In this document: positions 1 through 7,741 of the stretch, in pieces
How the letters are laid out: the number at the start of each line of letters is the position of its first letter
Position numbering within the stretch: the stretch's first letter is position 1
Assembly (NCBI GenBank): GCA_002427815.1
Contig: DIZF01000029.1
Coordinates: 63,745 to 127,744 of the forward strand
Reading direction: 5' to 3'
Source of the DNA: Ramlibacter tataouinensis
Lineage (GTDB): Bacteria > Pseudomonadota > Gammaproteobacteria > Burkholderiales > Burkholderiaceae_C
Length of the DNA stretch: 64,000 bases
Notes under the pieces: generated by a model
What the model was told of the DNA's origin: nothing
Database searches by the model: none
The model's input: only the letters and a program-made list of their open reading frames with translations
Program-made: the position numbers and the translations under genes

Positions 1-1132
1 GGGCCAGCCTGGGCTTGTCCATCGAAGCCTGTTCCATCAGCGCGACGATGGCGGCCCAGCGCGTCTGCGTACCGGTCCGGTCCACGCGCACCAGCACGAC
101 ACCGGTCAGGTTGTGGCTGCCCGCGATCACCAGCTCGCCCTCGCCGCGCAACAGCGGATGGCATTCCCCCGTCAGCAAGGCCTCGTCGACGCGGCTCGCC
201 CCGGCGATGACGGTGCCGTCGGCGGGAAAGACTTCGCCGGGCAGCACGCGGATCACGTCCCCGGCCGCCAGCCGGCGCACCGCGACCCGTTCGAACCCGC
301 CGCCAACGCCCTGCTGCCGCTCTATGGTTTGCGGCACCCGCCGCATCAGGACCTCGAGCGAGCCGGCCGTGCGATCGCGCAGGCGCTGCTCCAGCAGCCG
401 GCCCGAGAGCAGGAAGAACACGAACATCGTCACCGAGTCGAACCAGACCTCACGGCCCAGCCCACCGGAGGGATCGAACGTGGCGGCGGTGCTGGCGCCG
501 AACGCGATCGCGACGCCCAGCGCCACCGGCACATCCATGCCGATGAAGCGATGGCGCAGGTCCCGCAGGGCCGCCGCGAAGAAAGGCCAGCAGGAAAACA
601 GCACCACCGGCAGCGTCAGCACCCACGATGCCCAGCGCAGGAGTGCTTCGATGTCGGGTGTGATCTCGCCCGGTGCCGCGAAGTACGCGGGCACCGTGTA
701 CATCATCACCTGCATCATGCAGAACCCGGCGACCAGCCAGCGCCACAGCAACAGGCGTTGTGCCTTCTGGCGCTGGGCCGCGGCCAGCACATCGCCGGCG
801 GGGACTGCGCCATAGCCGGCGTGCTCCAATGCGACCAGCCAGTGCGATGGACGACTGTCCAGCGGCGACCAGGCCAGGCGCGCCGTCGCGCTCGCGCCGT
901 TCACCTGCACGCTTTCGACTCCCGGAAGCTGCGCCAGAGCATGCTCGACCGTAAGGGTGCACGAGGCGCAATGCATGCCCTGGATGGCGAGGGTGGACTC
1001 CAGCCACCCTTCGCGGCCGGCCACCGGCCGGCTGAAGCCTTCCCACTCCGCAGGCTCATCGAACGCTGCCCACGCGGCGTCCGGCAACTCGCGAGCAGCG
1101 ATAGGGTGCGGCGCTGGGGAGGCAGTTTGCAT
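1..1132 (-). CDS. Copper-type P1B ATPase, CcoI/FixI-like (partial, C-terminal part beyond window edge)
   Basis: About 377 N-terminal residues of a heavy-metal-translocating P-type ATPase are present; the frame is open to base 1. An N-terminal metal-binding domain carries GMHCASC at residues 52-58. The membrane segments around residues 128-230 include the stretches CMMQVMMYTVP and GMDVPVALG, which resemble the FixI/CcoI branch that supplies copper to cbb3 oxidase assembly more than classical CopA. The actuator-domain motif DEALLTGE lies near residue 315. The phosphorylation DKTG, CPC and ATP-binding motifs must lie beyond the edge. The start ATG is at 1132. The gene diverges from the usp-nar genes across an FNR box, which fits a role in low-oxygen respiration. 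The CcoI assignment rather than generic CopA is an inference. Confidence 0.85.
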   Translation of the reverse strand, partial: MQTASPAPHPIAARELPDAAWAAFDEPAEWEGFSRPVAGREGWLESTLAIQGMHCASCTLTVEHALAQLPGVESVQVNGASATARLAWSPLDSRPSHWLVALEHAGYGAVPAGDVLAAAQRQKAQRLLLWRWLVAGFCMMQVMMYTVPAYFAAPGEITPDIEALLRWASWVLTLPVVLFSCWPFFAAALRDLRHRFIGMDVPVALGVAIAFGASTAATFDPSGGLGREVWFDSVTMFVFFLLSGRLLEQRLRDRTAGSLEVLMRRVPQTIERQQGVGGGFERVAVRRLAAGDVIRVLPGEVFPADGTVIAGASRVDEALLTGECHPLLRGEGELVIAGSHNLTGVVLVRVDRTGTQTRWAAIVALMEQASMDKPRLA

Positions 1133-1165
1133 GCGACAAGGTTAGCGCACGGAGGTGCTCCCCGG

Positions 1166-1179
1166 TTGACCTGGATCAA
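1166..1179 (+). promoter_or_regulatory. FNR/Anr box with class II promoter geometry
   Basis: The sequence TTGAC-CTGG-ATCAA matches the FNR consensus TTGAT-N4-ATCAA at 9 of 10 conserved positions. A candidate -10 hexamer TAAGCT lies at 1202-1207, exactly 22 bases after the box, as in class II FNR promoters where the box is centred at -41.5. The start point would be near 1214, followed by AGGAGA (1219-1224) and the usp ATG at 1232. Low-oxygen activation of the usp-usp-narXL genes, and possibly of the whole downstream nar cluster, is the simplest reading. The box could also affect the divergent ATPase. Confidence 0.8.
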
Positions 1180-1231
1180 GCGGTCGCCCTGGGGGCCCGC
1201 CTAAGCTGAAAGAACCTGTTAGGAGAAACAC

Positions 1232-1675
1232 ATGTACCGAAAAATCCTGGTGGCAACCGACGGCTCCACGCTTTCGAAAAAGGCCGTGCGCAGCGCCATC
1301 GACCTGGCCGGCGCGGTGGGCGCGGAACTCGTCGCGCTGTACGTCGTGCCGCGCTACCCCGTCAGCTATTTCGAGGGCGGCGTCACCGTGTCCTCGGCGG
1401 AGATCGCGCGCACCGAGAAGCAGTGGGCCGACAAGGGCCAGGCTGTGGTCGACGCCGTGCGTGACGACGCGCAGGCCGCGGGCGTGAAGGCCAAGGCGAC
1501 CATCTCACGCTCCGACCTGGTCGCCGAGTCGATCCTGGCCACCGTGAAGAAGAACAAATGCGACCTGGTGGTGATGGCGTCGCATGGCCGCAAGGGCCTC
1601 AAGCGCATTCTCCTGGGCAGCGAAACGCAGCACGTCCTGACCCACAGCACCGTCCCTGTGCTGGTGTTGCGTTAA
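1232..1675 (+). CDS. Universal stress protein, UspA family
   Basis: A 147-residue single-domain Usp protein of normal family length. It starts MYRKILVATDGS, the usual first strand and nucleotide loop, and ends with the ATP-binding signature region HGRKGLKRILLGSETQ before the last strand VPVLVLR. The start is supported by AGGAGA seven bases upstream. It is the first gene after the FNR box and is followed 19 bases later by a second usp gene. Paired usp genes beside respiratory genes are common in FNR regulons and are linked to survival under anaerobic energy stress; the precise role here is not shown by the sequence. Confidence 0.93.
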   Translation: MYRKILVATDGSTLSKKAVRSAIDLAGAVGAELVALYVVPRYPVSYFEGGVTVSSAEIARTEKQWADKGQAVVDAVRDDAQAAGVKAKATISRSDLVAESILATVKKNKCDLVVMASHGRKGLKRILLGSETQHVLTHSTVPVLVLR

Positions 1676-1694
1676 CCACCCTCGAAAGACAGCG

Positions 1695-2117
1695 ATGAAA
1701 CTATTGTTGGCCGCCGACGGCAGCAAGTTCACCAAGAAGGCGCTGGCCTTCCTGGCCACCCACGAGAATCTGGCCGGCCCCGAAGACGAGCTGGTGGTGC
1801 TGCACGTGCAGGCCGCGGTGCCCCCGAGAGTCAAGACCATGCTCGGCGCCGGCATCGTCAACGACTATCATCGTGACGAAGCCCAGAAGGTGCTCGACCC
1901 GATAGCGCGTTTCCTCAAACGCCACAACGTGAACTTCAAGACCTCATGGGTGGTGGGCTCGCCGTCGCAGGAAGTGTTGCGCGCGGCGCAGCGCGAGAAA
2001 GCGCACATGATCGTGATGGGCACCCATGGCCATGGCCTGATCAGCCGGGCTCTCATGGGCAGCGTGGCGCAGCGCGTCGTCGCCGACAGCGACATCCCTG
2101 TGCTCCTCGTCAAGTAG
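1695..2117 (+). CDS. Universal stress protein, UspA family (second copy)
   Basis: A 140-residue Usp-fold protein beginning MKLLLAADGSKF and ending with the nucleotide-binding signature GTHGHGLISRALMGS followed by the terminal strand IPVLLVK. It differs clearly from the first usp gene, so it is not a recent duplication. It lies 19 bases after usp1 and its stop codon is 47 bases before the chosen narX start, so all are probably on one transcript from the FNR box. The substrate or partner is unknown; ATP binding is expected from the motif. Confidence 0.93.
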   Translation: MKLLLAADGSKFTKKALAFLATHENLAGPEDELVVLHVQAAVPPRVKTMLGAGIVNDYHRDEAQKVLDPIARFLKRHNVNFKTSWVVGSPSQEVLRAAQREKAHMIVMGTHGHGLISRALMGSVAQRVVADSDIPVLLVK

Positions 2118-2164
2118 TGACCGGACAGCGTTCGCGGCCGCCCGCCGGGATCCCTGGACCGTCG

Positions 2165-4066
2165 ATGCAAGGCCGCTGGACGCTCGCCGCGAAACTGTAT
2201 GCCAGCGGGATCACTTTCCTGGTGCTGGCGATGACGTCGATCGGGCTGACGCTGTGGGTAACCTGGAACCTCGAAGGCGGCGCCGCCGCGGTGAACGAGG
2301 CCGGGCGCATGCGGATGCAGACCTACCGCCTCACCCTCGAACTGGCGAACCGCACCGATACGGCCGAGACGAAGGCGCTGGTGCGCACGTTCGACGAGAG
2401 CCTGGCCCTGCTGCGTTCCGGCGACCCGTCGCGGCCCTTGTTCGTGCCCTGGTCCGCGGCGTCGCGGGAGCGCTTCCAACGCGTAAGCGAACGCTGGACC
2501 GTACTGCGCGAACGCTGGCTGACCACGCAGCCCTCCCGAGCGGAGGCCGCCCGCGACGCCGCCGCATTCGTGGGCCTGGTCGACGAACTGGTGGCCGCCA
2601 TCGAGGGGCAGATCGCCCGCTGGACCGCCATCCTGCACCTGTTCCAGCTCGCGATGCTGGCGCTGGCCATCGCAGGTGCCGTGATCATGCTCTACGCGGG
2701 CTACCTGTTCGTGCTCAATCCGCTGGCGCGGCTCAAACGCGGCCTCACCTCGATGCAGCAGGGCGATCTTTCCACCCGCGTGGTGGTGGACAGCAACGAC
2801 GAGTTCGGCGAGCTTTCGGCAGGGTTCAACGAGATGGCGCAGACGCTGGAAACCCTCTACGGCAGCCTGGAAGACAAGGTGCGTGAAAAGACCGCACGCC
2901 TCGAGGTCAAGCGCCAGCGCCTGGCGGACCTGTACGAGGTCAGCGCGTTTCTCGCCCGCGCCCCCAGCCTGGACGCCCTGGCCCGCGGTTTCGCCCGCCA
3001 GGTGCGGCGCGTGGCCAAGGCCGACGGGGTAGCCGTGCGCTGGTCCGATGAAGGCAACCAGCGCTACCTGCTGCTGGCGACGGACGGCCTGCCCCCGGCT
3101 TTCGCCGACGTGGAGAGCTGCCTCGAAACCGGCGCCTGCCACTGCGGCCAGCCGCGCGCCCAGGCCGCGATCCGGACCATTCCGATTCACGCGCAGCGCC
3201 CCGCCCCGCTCGACCATTGCCGCCAGGCCGGCTACCGGACCCTGGTCTCAGTGCCGGTCAGGTTGCACGATCGCGTGCTGGGCGAAGTGGACCTGTTCTT
3301 CGCAACCGATGTCAGCCTCGATGACGAGGAGCGCGACCTGCTCGACACGCTGGCCAGCCACATGGCCAGCGCGATGGAGAGCCTGCGAGCCTCGGCGCTC
3401 GAGCGCGAGGCCGCCGTCGCGCAGGAGCGCGGGCTGCTGGCGCAGGAACTGCACGATTCGATCGCCCAGTCGCTGGCGTTCCTGAAGATCCAGGTCCAGC
3501 TGTTGCGCGACGCCGTGCGCCGGCAGGACAGCGCCGCCATGGAGCGCGTCATCGGGGAACTCGATGCCGGTGTCCTCGAGAGCTATGCCGATGTCCGCGA
3601 ACTGCTGGTGCATTTCCGCACCCGCACCAACGAGGAAGACATCGAGCCGGCGTTGCGCACCACATTGTCCAAGTTCGAGCACCAGACCGGCCTGGCCGTG
3701 CGGCTGGAGACCGAGGGCCATGGCGTGGCCCTGGCGCCGGATATCCAGGTACAGGTGCTGCACATCGTGCAGGAGGCGCTCTCGAACGTACGCAAGCACG
3801 CCAGCGCGCACCATGTCGTGCTGCGCGTGTCACGCGAGCCCGGTTGGCGCTTCGAGGTCCAGGATGACGGCGAGGGTTTCGAGGCCGGCACGCCCATCGG
3901 CGACGAGACTCATGTGGGCTTGCGCATCATGGAAGAGCGGGCCCAGCGCATTGGCGCCCGGGTCCGGGTTGCGTCGACGCCCGGCCAGGGCTGTACCGTC
4001 GTGCTCGAATTGCCGGCCAACCCGTCGCCCGAAAGCGCCGAACAGGCCGTCGGGGCCCTGACATGA
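2165..4066 (+). CDS. narX: Nitrate/nitrite sensor histidine kinase NarX
   Basis: A 633-residue membrane kinase. TM1 spans about residues 12-34, followed by a P-box (AVNEAGRMRMQTYR, residues 42-55) that resembles the nitrate-binding helix of E. coli NarX/NarQ. After the periplasmic helices, TM2 is at about 160-182, then HAMP. A central GAF-like module has four Cys (C319, C325, C327, C352), as in NarX rather than NarQ. HisKA_3 follows with LHDSIAQS and His430, then a HATPase domain with EALSNVRKHA and DDGEGF. It phosphorylates NarL, whose gene overlaps it by four bases. The ATG at 2165 puts a short tail before TM1; a GTG at 2117 overlapping the usp stop is possible. Confidence 0.93.
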   Translation: MQGRWTLAAKLYASGITFLVLAMTSIGLTLWVTWNLEGGAAAVNEAGRMRMQTYRLTLELANRTDTAETKALVRTFDESLALLRSGDPSRPLFVPWSAASRERFQRVSERWTVLRERWLTTQPSRAEAARDAAAFVGLVDELVAAIEGQIARWTAILHLFQLAMLALAIAGAVIMLYAGYLFVLNPLARLKRGLTSMQQGDLSTRVVVDSNDEFGELSAGFNEMAQTLETLYGSLEDKVREKTARLEVKRQRLADLYEVSAFLARAPSLDALARGFARQVRRVAKADGVAVRWSDEGNQRYLLLATDGLPPAFADVESCLETGACHCGQPRAQAAIRTIPIHAQRPAPLDHCRQAGYRTLVSVPVRLHDRVLGEVDLFFATDVSLDDEERDLLDTLASHMASAMESLRASALEREAAVAQERGLLAQELHDSIAQSLAFLKIQVQLLRDAVRRQDSAAMERVIGELDAGVLESYADVRELLVHFRTRTNEEDIEPALRTTLSKFEHQTGLAVRLETEGHGVALAPDIQVQVLHIVQEALSNVRKHASAHHVVLRVSREPGWRFEVQDDGEGFEAGTPIGDETHVGLRIMEERAQRIGARVRVASTPGQGCTVVLELPANPSPESAEQAVGALT

Positions 4067-4761
4067 GTGCGTCGACCTCGCCGCCGGTACGGCTGATGGT
4101 GGTGGACGACCACACCCTGTTCCGGCGCGGGCTGGTGGCGCTGCTGGCTTCGGACGCCAGCCTCGCTGTGGTCGGTGAAGCCTCCGACGCGGGCGAGGCC
4201 GTCCGCAAGGCGGCGGCGCTGCAGCCCGACATCATCCTGCTGGACAACCACCTGCCGGGCGCCAGCGGCATCCAGGCCCTGCCGGGGCTGAAGGACGCAG
4301 CCCCGGGCGCCCGGATCATCCTGCTCACGGTGAGCGAGGACGAGCAGGACCTGCAGGCGGCGCTGCGCGGCGGTGCGCACGGCTATCTGCTCAAGACCAT
4401 CGAGGGCGATCTGCTGGCCCAGGCTATCCACCGCGCCATGCGCGGCGAGCCCGTGATCAGCTCCGAGATGACCGGCAAGCTGGTGTCGGCATTCCAGACC
4501 TCTTCGGCCACGCCGGCGGCGCAGGCGCCGCGCGATCCTCTGAGCCAGCTTTCGGCGCGCGAGCAGCAGGTGCTCGGACAGATCGCGCTGGGCGCCAGCA
4601 ACAAGGAAATCGCCCGGACGCTCGCCATCGCGGAAACGACGGTGAAGATCCACGTTCAGCACATCCTGCGCAAGCTGGACCTCACCTCGCGCGTGCAAGC
4701 CGCGGTCTTCGCCGCCGGCGCACTCAAGCACACCGGCCCGGTCGCCTCCGAAGACGCCTGA
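4063..4761 (+). CDS. narL: Nitrate/nitrite response regulator NarL
   Basis: A 232-residue two-domain regulator. The receiver domain has the acidic pair D15-D16, phospho-acceptor D61 in ILLDNHLPG and the conserved Lys of GYLLKTIEGD. A LuxR/FixJ-type helix-turn-helix occupies about residues 165-220 (LSAREQQVLGQIALGASNKEIA). The ATGA overlap with narX implies translational coupling. Its targets are expected to include the nar structural genes, although I saw no convincing NarL heptamer pair in the 187 bases before narK1. Confidence 0.94.
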   Translation: MSASTSPPVRLMVVDDHTLFRRGLVALLASDASLAVVGEASDAGEAVRKAAALQPDIILLDNHLPGASGIQALPGLKDAAPGARIILLTVSEDEQDLQAALRGGAHGYLLKTIEGDLLAQAIHRAMRGEPVISSEMTGKLVSAFQTSSATPAAQAPRDPLSQLSAREQQVLGQIALGASNKEIARTLAIAETTVKIHVQHILRKLDLTSRVQAAVFAAGALKHTGPVASEDA

Positions 4762-4800
4762 GCGTTCCGGGCCGCGCAGGGCCCTACCCTGCTCTCCAGT

Positions 4801-4835
4801 GCCGTGTCCATAGTTCGAAAGAACGATGGCACGGC
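4801..4835. repeat. Strong inverted repeat / hairpin between narL and narK1
   Basis: The left arm GCCGTGTCCATAGTTC (4801-4816) and right arm GAACGATGGCACGGC (4821-4835) pair over 14 positions with one bulged T and one mismatch, closed by a GAAA tetraloop. It starts 40 bases after the narL stop. There is no following T run, so it is not a classical intrinsic terminator. It may be an operator, a processing or attenuation site, or a rho-type terminator hairpin separating narXL from narK-narI expression. Confidence 0.6.
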
Positions 4836-4948
4836 GCGCCACCCTCGTCCTTTTGCCGCGCGACGCCTCCACCACCGAGGGATGTTCGGCGCGGCCCGCA
4901 GCCACGACAGTTGATGGCGTGAAAAAGGAACCCACGGAGCCCTCGCAG

Positions 4949-6304
4949 ATGCAAAGCAAACAACCCGCCCCGCCGAAAGACCATGTCGTCAGCCGGCAGT
5001 CCTGGTCCGTGCTGATCGTCAGCACGCTGGCCTTCACCGTCTGCTTCATGGTCTGGATGATGTTCGGCGTGATCGGCATCCCGATCAGGAAGACGCTGAA
5101 CCTCAACTCCACCGAGTTCGGCCTGCTCACCGCCATGCCGGTGCTCACCGGCTCGCTGGTGCGCGTTCCGCTGGGCATCTGGACCGACCGCTACGGCGGC
5201 CGCATCGTCATGACGTTGCTCATGGCCGCCACCGTGCCGGCGATCTGGCTGATGTCCTACGCCACCCAGTACTGGCACTTCCTGGTCATCGGCCTGTTCG
5301 TCGGAGTGGCGGGCGGCTCGTTCTCGGTCGGCACCCCCTACGTGGCGCGCTGGTTCCCCAAGAAGCGCCAGGGTTTCGCGATGGGCGTGTACGGTGCCGG
5401 CAACTCCGGCGCGGCCGTCAACAAGTTCGTCGCCCCGGTGCTGCTGGTGGCATTCGGCTGGACCATGGTCCCGAAGGTGTACGCAGCGGTGATGCTGGGC
5501 ACCGTGCTGCTGTTCTGGTTGTTCAGCTACAGCGACCCCGGCCACCTCGTGCCCAGCGACGTGAAGTTCACCGACCAGCTCAAGGCGCTGAAGGACCCGA
5601 AAGTGCTGCGCTACTGCCAGTACTACAGCATCGTGTTCGGCGGCTACGTGGCCCTGTCACTGTGGATGGTGCAGTACTACGTGGGCGAGTTCGGCCTGGA
5701 CATCCGGATCGCCGCCCTGCTCGCGGCCTGCTTCTCGCTGCCCGGCGGGGTGCTGAGGGCCGTCGGCGGCTGGTTGTCCGACAAGTTCGGCGCGCACACC
5801 ATGACCTGGTGGGTGATGTGGGTCAGCTGGTTCTGCCTGTTCCTGCTGTCCTATCCGCAGTTCGACCTGACGGTCATGACCACCAACGGCCCGCGCAGCT
5901 TCCACGTCGGCCAGAACGTCTACACCTTCACGGCGCTGATGTTCATCCTGGGCATCGCCTGGGCCTTCGGCAAGGCCAGCACCTTCAAGTACATCAGCGA
6001 CGACTACCCGCACAACATCGGCACCATCTCCGGCATCGTCGGCCTGGCCGGCGGGCTGGGCGGCTTCGTGCTGCCGATCATGTTCGGCGCGCTGATGGAC
6101 ATCACCGGCATCCGGTCCAGCGCCTTCATGCTGATGTACGGCGTGGTCTGGGTTTCGCTGATCTGGATGTATTTCACCGAGGTGCGCCGCACCGAGGTCA
6201 TGGGTGGCGCGGCGCCCGAGAGCCCCTCGTTCGGGCACGCGCACGTTCGTTCCCCGTCGTCGGAGACACCGGCCTCCATCAGTCCGGCCCTGCAGAAAGC
6301 TTGA
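4949..6304 (+). CDS. narK1: Nitrate transporter, NarK1 type (MFS)
   Basis: A 451-residue MFS protein of the nitrate/nitrite porter family with about 12 membrane helices. The TM2 motif VLTGSLVRVPLG holds the conserved substrate-binding Arg, and the nitrate-signature glycine-rich stretches GVAGGSFSVGTPYVARW and GIVGLAGGLGGFVLP are present. By similarity to tandem NarK proteins of denitrifiers, this NarK1-like member is likely the nitrate/proton symporter. I chose ATG 4949, preceded by GGAG (4936-4939); the frame is open further upstream to 4826, but that start lies inside a hairpin and gives a non-hydrophobic tail. A Ser/Pro-rich C-terminal tail of about 35 residues is unusual. narK2 begins two bases after the stop. 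Confidence 0.9.
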   Translation: MQSKQPAPPKDHVVSRQSWSVLIVSTLAFTVCFMVWMMFGVIGIPIRKTLNLNSTEFGLLTAMPVLTGSLVRVPLGIWTDRYGGRIVMTLLMAATVPAIWLMSYATQYWHFLVIGLFVGVAGGSFSVGTPYVARWFPKKRQGFAMGVYGAGNSGAAVNKFVAPVLLVAFGWTMVPKVYAAVMLGTVLLFWLFSYSDPGHLVPSDVKFTDQLKALKDPKVLRYCQYYSIVFGGYVALSLWMVQYYVGEFGLDIRIAALLAACFSLPGGVLRAVGGWLSDKFGAHTMTWWVMWVSWFCLFLLSYPQFDLTVMTTNGPRSFHVGQNVYTFTALMFILGIAWAFGKASTFKYISDDYPHNIGTISGIVGLAGGLGGFVLPIMFGALMDITGIRSSAFMLMYGVVWVSLIWMYFTEVRRTEVMGGAAPESPSFGHAHVRSPSSETPASISPALQKA

Positions 6305-6306
6305 TC

Positions 6307-7713
6307 ATGAGTACCACCGTACCGGTTCCCCACCGCCGCGTCCTGACAATCTGGACACCCGAGGACAAGGCGTTCTGGGAGCGCGAGGGCGAGGCCGTCG
6401 CCAAGATCAACCTCTGGATCAGCGTGCCCGCCCTGTTCCTGGCGTTCGCGGTCTGGCAGGTCTGGAGCGTGGTCGCCGTGGGCCTGCCCGCGCTGGGCTT
6501 CAAGTACTCGACCAACCAGCTGTTCTGGCTGGCGGCGGCGCCGGCGCTGTCCGGTGCGACCTTGCGCATGTTCTATTCGTTCATCGTGCCGGTGGTGGGT
6601 GGCCGGCGCTGGACGGCCATCTCCACCGCCAGCCTGCTGCTCCCGGCGCTCGGCGTCGGCTTTGCGGTGCAGGACAACACCACGACTTACCCGACCATGC
6701 TGATGCTCGCGCTGCTGTGCGGGCTGGGCGGCGGCAACTTCAGCTCCAGCATGGCCAACATCAGCTTCTTCTTCCCGAAGGAGCGCAAGGGCTCGGCCCT
6801 CGGGGTGAACGCGGGGCTGGGCAATCTGGGCGTGTCGGTGGTGCAGTTCCTCAGCCCGCTGGTCGTGACGGCCGGGGTCTTCGGCATCTTCGGCGGCGAC
6901 GCCCAGAACATCGTGAAGAACGGCCAGACGGTTCAGGTCTGGACGCAGAACGCAGCCTTCATCTGGGTGCCATGGATCCTGCTGGCCGCGCTGGCGGCAT
7001 GGTTCGGCATGAACGACATCGCCGACGCCAAGGCCTCCTTCGCCACCCAGGCCACCATCTTCCGGCGCCAGCACAACTGGCTGATGTGCCTGCTCTACCT
7101 CGGCACCTTCGGCTCCTTCATCGGCTATGCCGCTGGTTTCCCGCTGCTGATCAAGAACCAGTTTCCCGGCGTCAACCCGCTCGCCTATGCCTGGCTCGGC
7201 CCGCTGGTCGGCGCGCTGATCCGCCCCTTCGGCGGCTGGCTCTCCGACAAACTGGGGGGCGCGAAAGTGACCTTCTGGAACTTCGTCGTCATGGCGCTGG
7301 CCGTCGTCGGCGTGCTGTATTTCCTGCCCAGCGGCGCGTCGGGCGGCAGTTTCACCGGCTTCTTCCTGATGTTCCTGGTGCTGTTCTTCACCACCGGCAT
7401 CGGCAACGGCTCGACCTTCCGCATGATCCCGGTCATCTTCCTCAACGAAGCGCTGGCGCGGGTGAACCAGGCCGATGCGCAGGCCAAGGCCAATGCGATC
7501 AAGGAAGGCAACACGGAGGGCGCCGCGACCCTGGGCTTCACCGCGGCCATCGCAGCCTACGGCGGCTTCTTCATTCCCAAGAGCTACGGCACCTCGATCA
7601 CCATGACCGGCGGCCCCGAAGCGGCGTTGTACGTCTTCATCGTCTTCTACATCCTGTGCATCGCCGTCACCTGGTGGTACTACAGCCGCAAGAACGCGCC
7701 GATGCCGTGTTGA
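6307..7713 (+). CDS. narK2: Nitrate/nitrite antiporter, NarK2 type (MFS)
   Basis: A 468-residue MFS protein. The TM2 motif PALSGATLRMFYSF contains the Arg equivalent to E. coli NarK Arg89, and the nitrate signature GLGGGNFSSSMANISFFFPK is close to E. coli NarK. This supports nitrate import in exchange for nitrite. An insertion after TM6 (about residues 195-215) gives a longer loop, as in NarK2 proteins. ATG 6307 follows the narK1 stop by two bases, so the pair is translationally linked like the fused NarK1-NarK2 of Paracoccus. narG starts 28 bases after its stop. Confidence 0.9.
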   Translation: MSTTVPVPHRRVLTIWTPEDKAFWEREGEAVAKINLWISVPALFLAFAVWQVWSVVAVGLPALGFKYSTNQLFWLAAAPALSGATLRMFYSFIVPVVGGRRWTAISTASLLLPALGVGFAVQDNTTTYPTMLMLALLCGLGGGNFSSSMANISFFFPKERKGSALGVNAGLGNLGVSVVQFLSPLVVTAGVFGIFGGDAQNIVKNGQTVQVWTQNAAFIWVPWILLAALAAWFGMNDIADAKASFATQATIFRRQHNWLMCLLYLGTFGSFIGYAAGFPLLIKNQFPGVNPLAYAWLGPLVGALIRPFGGWLSDKLGGAKVTFWNFVVMALAVVGVLYFLPSGASGGSFTGFFLMFLVLFFTTGIGNGSTFRMIPVIFLNEALARVNQADAQAKANAIKEGNTEGAATLGFTAAIAAYGGFFIPKSYGTSITMTGGPEAALYVFIVFYILCIAVTWWYYSRKNAPMPC

Positions 7714-7741
7714 GCTCGCATCAATTTCCGGAGAACAACGA

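Noticed and set aside
4911..4924. TTGATGGCGTGAAA before narK1 as an FNR box.
   Set aside because: Only the left half fits; the right half lacks ATCAA, and it lies almost on the ribosome-binding site.
4826..4948. Upstream start of narK1 at 4826.
   Set aside because: It adds 41 polar residues not expected in NarK, and its ATG lies within the hairpin arm. ATG 4949 has a better ribosome-binding site.
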